Part shown: positions 60,769 through 64,000 of the stretch, piece after piece
How positions within the stretch are numbered: the stretch's first letter is position 1
Layout: each line of letters starts with the position of its first letter
NCBI GenBank assembly: GCA_016218575.1
Contig: JACRDN010000022.1
Location: 1 to 64,000, forward strand
DNA length: 64,000 nucleotides
Direction: 5' to 3'
Source of the DNA: Elusimicrobiota bacterium
GTDB taxonomy: Bacteria > Elusimicrobiota > Elusimicrobia > UBA1565 > UBA9628
The notes under the pieces: generated by a model
Seen by the model: the letters and a program-made list of their open reading frames with translations, nothing else
Told to the model about the DNA's origin: nothing
The model's database searches: none
Translations under genes and position numbers: made by a program

Positions 60769-61669
60769 GGCGCTCGCGGCCAAAAGCGGCCTTCCTTCCT
60801 GGCTCAAGGTCAAGCTCCCGGGCGGGGAGAATTTCAACCGGATCAAGGGCGTCTCCGCCCGCCGCAACCTCCACACCGTCTGCGAGGAGGCCCGCTGCCC
60901 CAACATCGGGGAATGCTGGGCAGCGGGAACCGCCACCTTCATGGTCCTGGGGAACTCGTGCACCAGGGGCTGCCGCTTCTGCTCCGTCAGCGCGGCCGCG
61001 GCCCCCGCAGCGCCCGACCCCGACGAGCCCCGGAACCTGGCCGCGACCTTGGCCGATATGCGGCTTGAGTACGTCGTGCTGACCACCGTCTGCCGGGACG
61101 ACCTCCCCGATCAAGGCTCCGCGCACCTGGCGGCCTGCGTGCGCGCCGCCAAGAAGCGCTGTCCGGGAATGCTCGTGGAAATTCTCCTCCAGGACTTCCG
61201 CGGCGAGGCCGAGCCCTTGAAGACCGTCCTCAACGCGGGGCCGGACGTGGTCGCCCACAATCTGGAGACAGTCGAGCGCCTGACGCCGCAAGTGCGCGAC
61301 GCCAAGGCCGGCTACCGCCAGTCCCTCGGGGTATTGGAGAACTCCCGCAAGCTGCGGCCGAATTCCCCGACGAAATCCTCCCTGATGCTGGGCCTCGGAG
61401 AGACCCAAGAAGAACTTGTGTCCGCTTTTAAGGACCTGCGCTCCGCGGGAGTCGACATCTTGACCCTCGGGCAGTACTTGAGGCCCACCGCCTCGCCGCG
61501 GCACCTGCCGGTGGCCGGGTTCATACCTCCGGAACGCTTCGAGGAGTACGGGGCCCTGGCCCGGGAGATGGGCTTTCTCTACGTGGCCTCCGGCCCCTTC
61601 GTGCGCTCCTCCTATCGGGCCGGGGAGCTTTTTCTCAAGGGTCTTTTGGAAAAAAGCCATGCCTCTTGA
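60761..61669 (+). CDS. lipA: Lipoyl synthase
   Basis: A 302-residue radical-SAM enzyme that inserts two sulphurs into octanoyl groups. The auxiliary cluster cysteines are in C-E-E-A-R-C-P-N-I-G-E-C, the radical-SAM cluster in C-T-R-G-C-R-F-C, and the C-terminal R-S-S-Y motif is present. It overlaps pdhA by 11 bases, which ties it to lipoylation of the E2 subunit encoded downstream. Confidence 0.96.
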   Translation: MSEALAAKSGLPSWLKVKLPGGENFNRIKGVSARRNLHTVCEEARCPNIGECWAAGTATFMVLGNSCTRGCRFCSVSAAAAPAAPDPDEPRNLAATLADMRLEYVVLTTVCRDDLPDQGSAHLAACVRAAKKRCPGMLVEILLQDFRGEAEPLKTVLNAGPDVVAHNLETVERLTPQVRDAKAGYRQSLGVLENSRKLRPNSPTKSSLMLGLGETQEELVSAFKDLRSAGVDILTLGQYLRPTASPRHLPVAGFIPPERFEEYGALAREMGFLYVASGPFVRSSYRAGELFLKGLLEKSHAS

Positions 61670-62786
61670 GACGATAGACCGCGGCCGCATCGAGCGCCTC
61701 GAGATTTTGAGCCCGGCCGGGATCGCCGACGCCTCCTTGGCGGCGGTGATCCCGGCCGAGAGGATTCTTGAGATGTACCGCAAGATGGTCGAGATCCGCC
61801 TCTTCGACGAGCGCGCGGTCAAGCTCCAGCGCCAAGGGCGGCTGGGCACCTACCCGCAGATTTTGGGGCAGGAAGCCACCCAAATCGTGCCGCCCCTCTG
61901 CCTGAGATCCAAGGACTGGCTCCTGCCCACCTACCGCGGCCAGGGCAGCTATTACGCGCGCGGCATGGAGCTTCGCTACTCCCTCCTGTACTGGGCGGGA
62001 GACGACCGGGGAACGAGGTTCCCGGAAGAGAACAACGACATGATGTTCGCCATCCCGGTGGGCGCCCACCTCACCTGGGCCGCGGGCCTGGCCTGGGCCG
62101 AAAAGCTCAAGAAGCAAGATGGCGTGGCCTTGGCCTACCTCGGCGACGGCACGACTTCCAAGGGCGACTTCCATGAGGCCCTGACCTTCGCCGGGCAGTT
62201 CAAGCTGCCCGTCATTTATCTCATCGAGAACAACCATTGGGCGATCTCGGTGCCGCGCGAAAAGCAGGCCGCCAGCCCCACCTTGGCCCAGAAGGCTTGG
62301 GGCTACGGCGCGCGCGGGCTCGTGGTAGACGGAAACGACTGCCTCGCCGTCTACAAGGCCGTGAGCGATGCCGTGGCCGCGGCGAGAGCGGGTCTCGGGC
62401 CCACGGTCCTCGAGTGCGAGACCTACCGCATGGGCCACCACACCACGGCCGATGACGCCTCGCGTTACCGCTCGGCCTCGGAGCTCGAGGCTTGGAAGAG
62501 AAAAGACCCCGTGGCCAGGCTCAGGCGCTACCTGGCCTTGCAGGGGCTTTGGAACGACGCCGATGAAGCCAAGCTCTTGGAAGAAGCCCAGGCCATGATC
62601 CAACGGGAGATAGAGGCCTACGAATCCTTCCCCGCGCCCAATCCCTTGAACATGTTCTCCGACAATTACGAGAGCGCCCCGTGGCCGCTCATCGAGCAGC
62701 GCCGGGAGCTTGCGGAGCTCCTCGAGCTCAAGAAGGCCCACGAGCCCGTCTTTGAGCTGCCGCCCGCGGAGGGGCGCTTCCCGTGA
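61659..62786 (+). CDS. pdhA: Pyruvate dehydrogenase E1 component, alpha subunit
   Basis: A 375-residue thiamine-diphosphate enzyme subunit. R-L-G-T-Y-P-Q-I-L-G-Q-E-A, A-Y-L-G-D-G-T-T-S-K-G-D-F-H-E-A (ThDP motif ending I-E-N-N), and E-C-E-T-Y-R-M-G-H-H-T-T-A-D-D are the family blocks. A branched-chain 2-oxoacid enzyme cannot be excluded, since the two look alike; pyruvate is more likely. It overlaps pdhB by four bases. Confidence 0.9.
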   Translation: MPLETIDRGRIERLEILSPAGIADASLAAVIPAERILEMYRKMVEIRLFDERAVKLQRQGRLGTYPQILGQEATQIVPPLCLRSKDWLLPTYRGQGSYYARGMELRYSLLYWAGDDRGTRFPEENNDMMFAIPVGAHLTWAAGLAWAEKLKKQDGVALAYLGDGTTSKGDFHEALTFAGQFKLPVIYLIENNHWAISVPREKQAASPTLAQKAWGYGARGLVVDGNDCLAVYKAVSDAVAAARAGLGPTVLECETYRMGHHTTADDASRYRSASELEAWKRKDPVARLRRYLALQGLWNDADEAKLLEEAQAMIQREIEAYESFPAPNPLNMFSDNYESAPWPLIEQRRELAELLELKKAHEPVFELPPAEGRFP

Positions 62787-63760
62787 CGGAGATGAACCTC
62801 GTCCAGGCCCTGAACCTGGGCTTAAGCCAAGCCATGGAGGCCGACCCCTCGGTCATGATCCTGGGGGAAGACGTGGGCTTGAACGGCGGGGTTTTCCGCG
62901 CCACCGAGGGGCTTTTCCAGAAATTCGGCCCGGAGCGTGTGGTGGACACGCCCCTGGCCGAGATCGGGATTCTGGGCGCCTCCATGGGCCTGGCCATGAA
63001 CGGGATGCGCCCGGTCTGCGAGATCCAATTCGACGGTTTCCTGCCCTCGGTGCTCGACCAGGTGGTCTGCCATTTGGGGCGCATGCGCAACAGGACCCGC
63101 GGCCGCTATAGCCTGCCCTTGGTCCTGAGGGCACCCCACGGCGGCCTCATCCACGCCCCCGAGCACCACTCGGAAGCGCCGGAGGCTTATTTCTGCCACA
63201 CCCCTGGGATCAAGGTAATCTGTCCTTCCACGCCCCAGGACGCCAAGGGCCTGATCCAAGCCGCCATCAACGACCCTGACCCCGTGGTCTTCTTCGAGCC
63301 CAAGGCCCTCTATAGGGCCGCTCGGGGGCCGGTGCCCCATGAGCCCTACGAGGTTCCTATCGGCAAAGCCCGGGTCGCCAGAGAGGGCGGAGACCTCACT
63401 TTCATTTCTTGGGGCGCGATGGTCGAGACCTGCCTCGCGGCCGCCGAGCGCCTCGGCCAGGAGGGAATCTCAGCCGAGGTCCTCGACCTGCGCACCTTGG
63501 CGCCCTTGGACCTGGAGGCGATCTTGGCCAGCGCCGAGAAGACCGGCCGCGTCGTGATCGCCCACGAGGCCCCCAACGCGGGCTCCTGGGCGGCCGAGAT
63601 CAGCGCTCTCATCCATGAGCGCGCCCTCTTGAAGCTCCAGGCCCCGGTCCGGCGCGTGGGCTCCTGGGACATACGCATGCCGCTTTTCCGGCTCGAAAAA
63701 TACTACATTCCCGACGCCGACCGCGTCGTGGAAGCCGCGAAGAAAACCTTGTCTTTCTGA
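62783..63760 (+). CDS. pdhB: Pyruvate dehydrogenase E1 component, beta subunit
   Basis: A 325-residue transketolase-like subunit. L-G-E-D-V-G-L-N-G-G-V-F-R-A-T, V-V-D-T-P-L-A-E-I-G-I-L-G, F-D-G-F-L, P-H-G-G-L-I-H-A-P-E-H-H-S-E and the C-terminal V-L-D-L-R-T-L-A-P-L-D are conserved. It pairs with the alpha subunit to form the E1 active site. Confidence 0.93.
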   Translation: MTEMNLVQALNLGLSQAMEADPSVMILGEDVGLNGGVFRATEGLFQKFGPERVVDTPLAEIGILGASMGLAMNGMRPVCEIQFDGFLPSVLDQVVCHLGRMRNRTRGRYSLPLVLRAPHGGLIHAPEHHSEAPEAYFCHTPGIKVICPSTPQDAKGLIQAAINDPDPVVFFEPKALYRAARGPVPHEPYEVPIGKARVAREGGDLTFISWGAMVETCLAAAERLGQEGISAEVLDLRTLAPLDLEAILASAEKTGRVVIAHEAPNAGSWAAEISALIHERALLKLQAPVRRVGSWDIRMPLFRLEKYYIPDADRVVEAAKKTLSF

Positions 63761-63774
63761 ACTTTGGAGGAATC

Positions 63775-64000
63775 ATGATTTACGAATTCAAGCTCCCGGA
63801 CATCGGAGAAGGCCTCACCGAGGGAGAGGTCGTCAAATGGCACGTCAAGGAGGGGGACGCGGTCAAGGAGAACCAGCCCCTCTGCAACGTCCTCACCGAC
63901 AAGGCCGAGGTGGAGATCCCCAGCCCCAAGAGCGGCAAGGTCGTCAAGCTCATGGCCCAGGCCGGCCAGAAGGTCAAGGTCAAGGAAAGCTTGGTTGCCT
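63775..64000 (+). CDS. pdhC: Dihydrolipoyl acyltransferase E2, N-terminal part
   Basis: Partial: the gene runs off the right edge after 75 codons. GGAGG precedes ATG 63775. The visible part is a lipoyl domain (F-K-L-P-D-I-G-E-G-L-T-E-G-E-V) with Lys43 in T-D-K-A-E-V-E as the lipoylation site. It follows pdhB by 14 bases and completes the E1-E2 order. Confidence 0.92.
   Translation, partial: MIYEFKLPDIGEGLTEGEVVKWHVKEGDAVKENQPLCNVLTDKAEVEIPSPKSGKVVKLMAQAGQKVKVKESLVA

Overview
The window reads as one contig of a GC-rich Gram-negative bacterium. It carries outer-membrane proteins (Omp85 and PorV types), many secreted TPR or WD40 proteins, and a TRAP transporter with a T-component lipoprotein. 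I lean towards Elusimicrobiota or a related lineage. That is an inference from gene style only: the window holds no rRNA or other phylogenetic marker I could use, and the phylum is not certain.

Positions 1 to about 24,140 are an integrated mobile element, most likely an integrative and conjugative element (ICE) whose left end lies outside the window. From left to right it holds accessory or control genes (1-2688: unknowns, a MerR-like protein, a ribbon-helix-helix-like protein). Next comes a strongly palindromic non-coding block that is a good oriT or ori candidate (2697-2902). A Replic_Relax-type protein and a VirD4/TraG coupling protein follow. A 1,552-residue FN3-repeat surface protein and a PorV-like outer-membrane protein are then inserted in the transfer operon. 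After them lies a type IV secretion set: VirB2 pilin, SSB, VirB3/TraL, VirB4/TraC, VirB5-, VirB6-, VirB8-like proteins, a periplasmic protein and a short VirB10-like protein, with two paralogous small proteins of unknown function. The right end carries an AbiE toxin-antitoxin pair, an excisionase and a tyrosine integrase, followed by tRNA-Ser(GCU). Most junctions in the operon are ATGA-type overlaps, so the set is probably translated as a coupled unit.

Positions 24,241-47,893 are chromosomal. They hold a DinG-type helicase (minus strand), a secreted WD40 protein, an O-methyltransferase with ClpS, an aldo/keto reductase, a BON lipoprotein, a GT-C glycosyltransferase and a secreted transglutaminase. 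A 388-base non-coding stretch with strong secondary structure comes next. It is followed by a secreted zinc peptidase, a very large TPR protein, MetF, an Omp85-like protein, an FAD oxidoreductase, a complete TRAP transporter with T-component, a LOG-family protein and two more TPR proteins.

Positions 47,894-64,000 are housekeeping: groES-groEL with a promoter and degenerate CIRCE operator, YggS, a DUF167 protein, MtnA, pyruvate kinase, a secreted unknown, CutA, a ferredoxin-reductase-like flavoprotein, Maf and an orphan histidine kinase (minus). Then come a pterin cluster (zinc-ribbon unknown, SDR, QueD/PTPS-like, FolB on the minus strand) and a trxB-lipA-pdhA-pdhB-E2 run. In the last run LipA makes the lipoyl group that the E2 subunit of pyruvate dehydrogenase carries.

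The two halves start genes differently. The ICE genes mostly use Shine-Dalgarno sites or stop-start coupling. Many chromosomal genes instead have a -10 box (often extended, TGCTANNNT) only 6-12 bases before the start codon, which suggests leaderless mRNAs.
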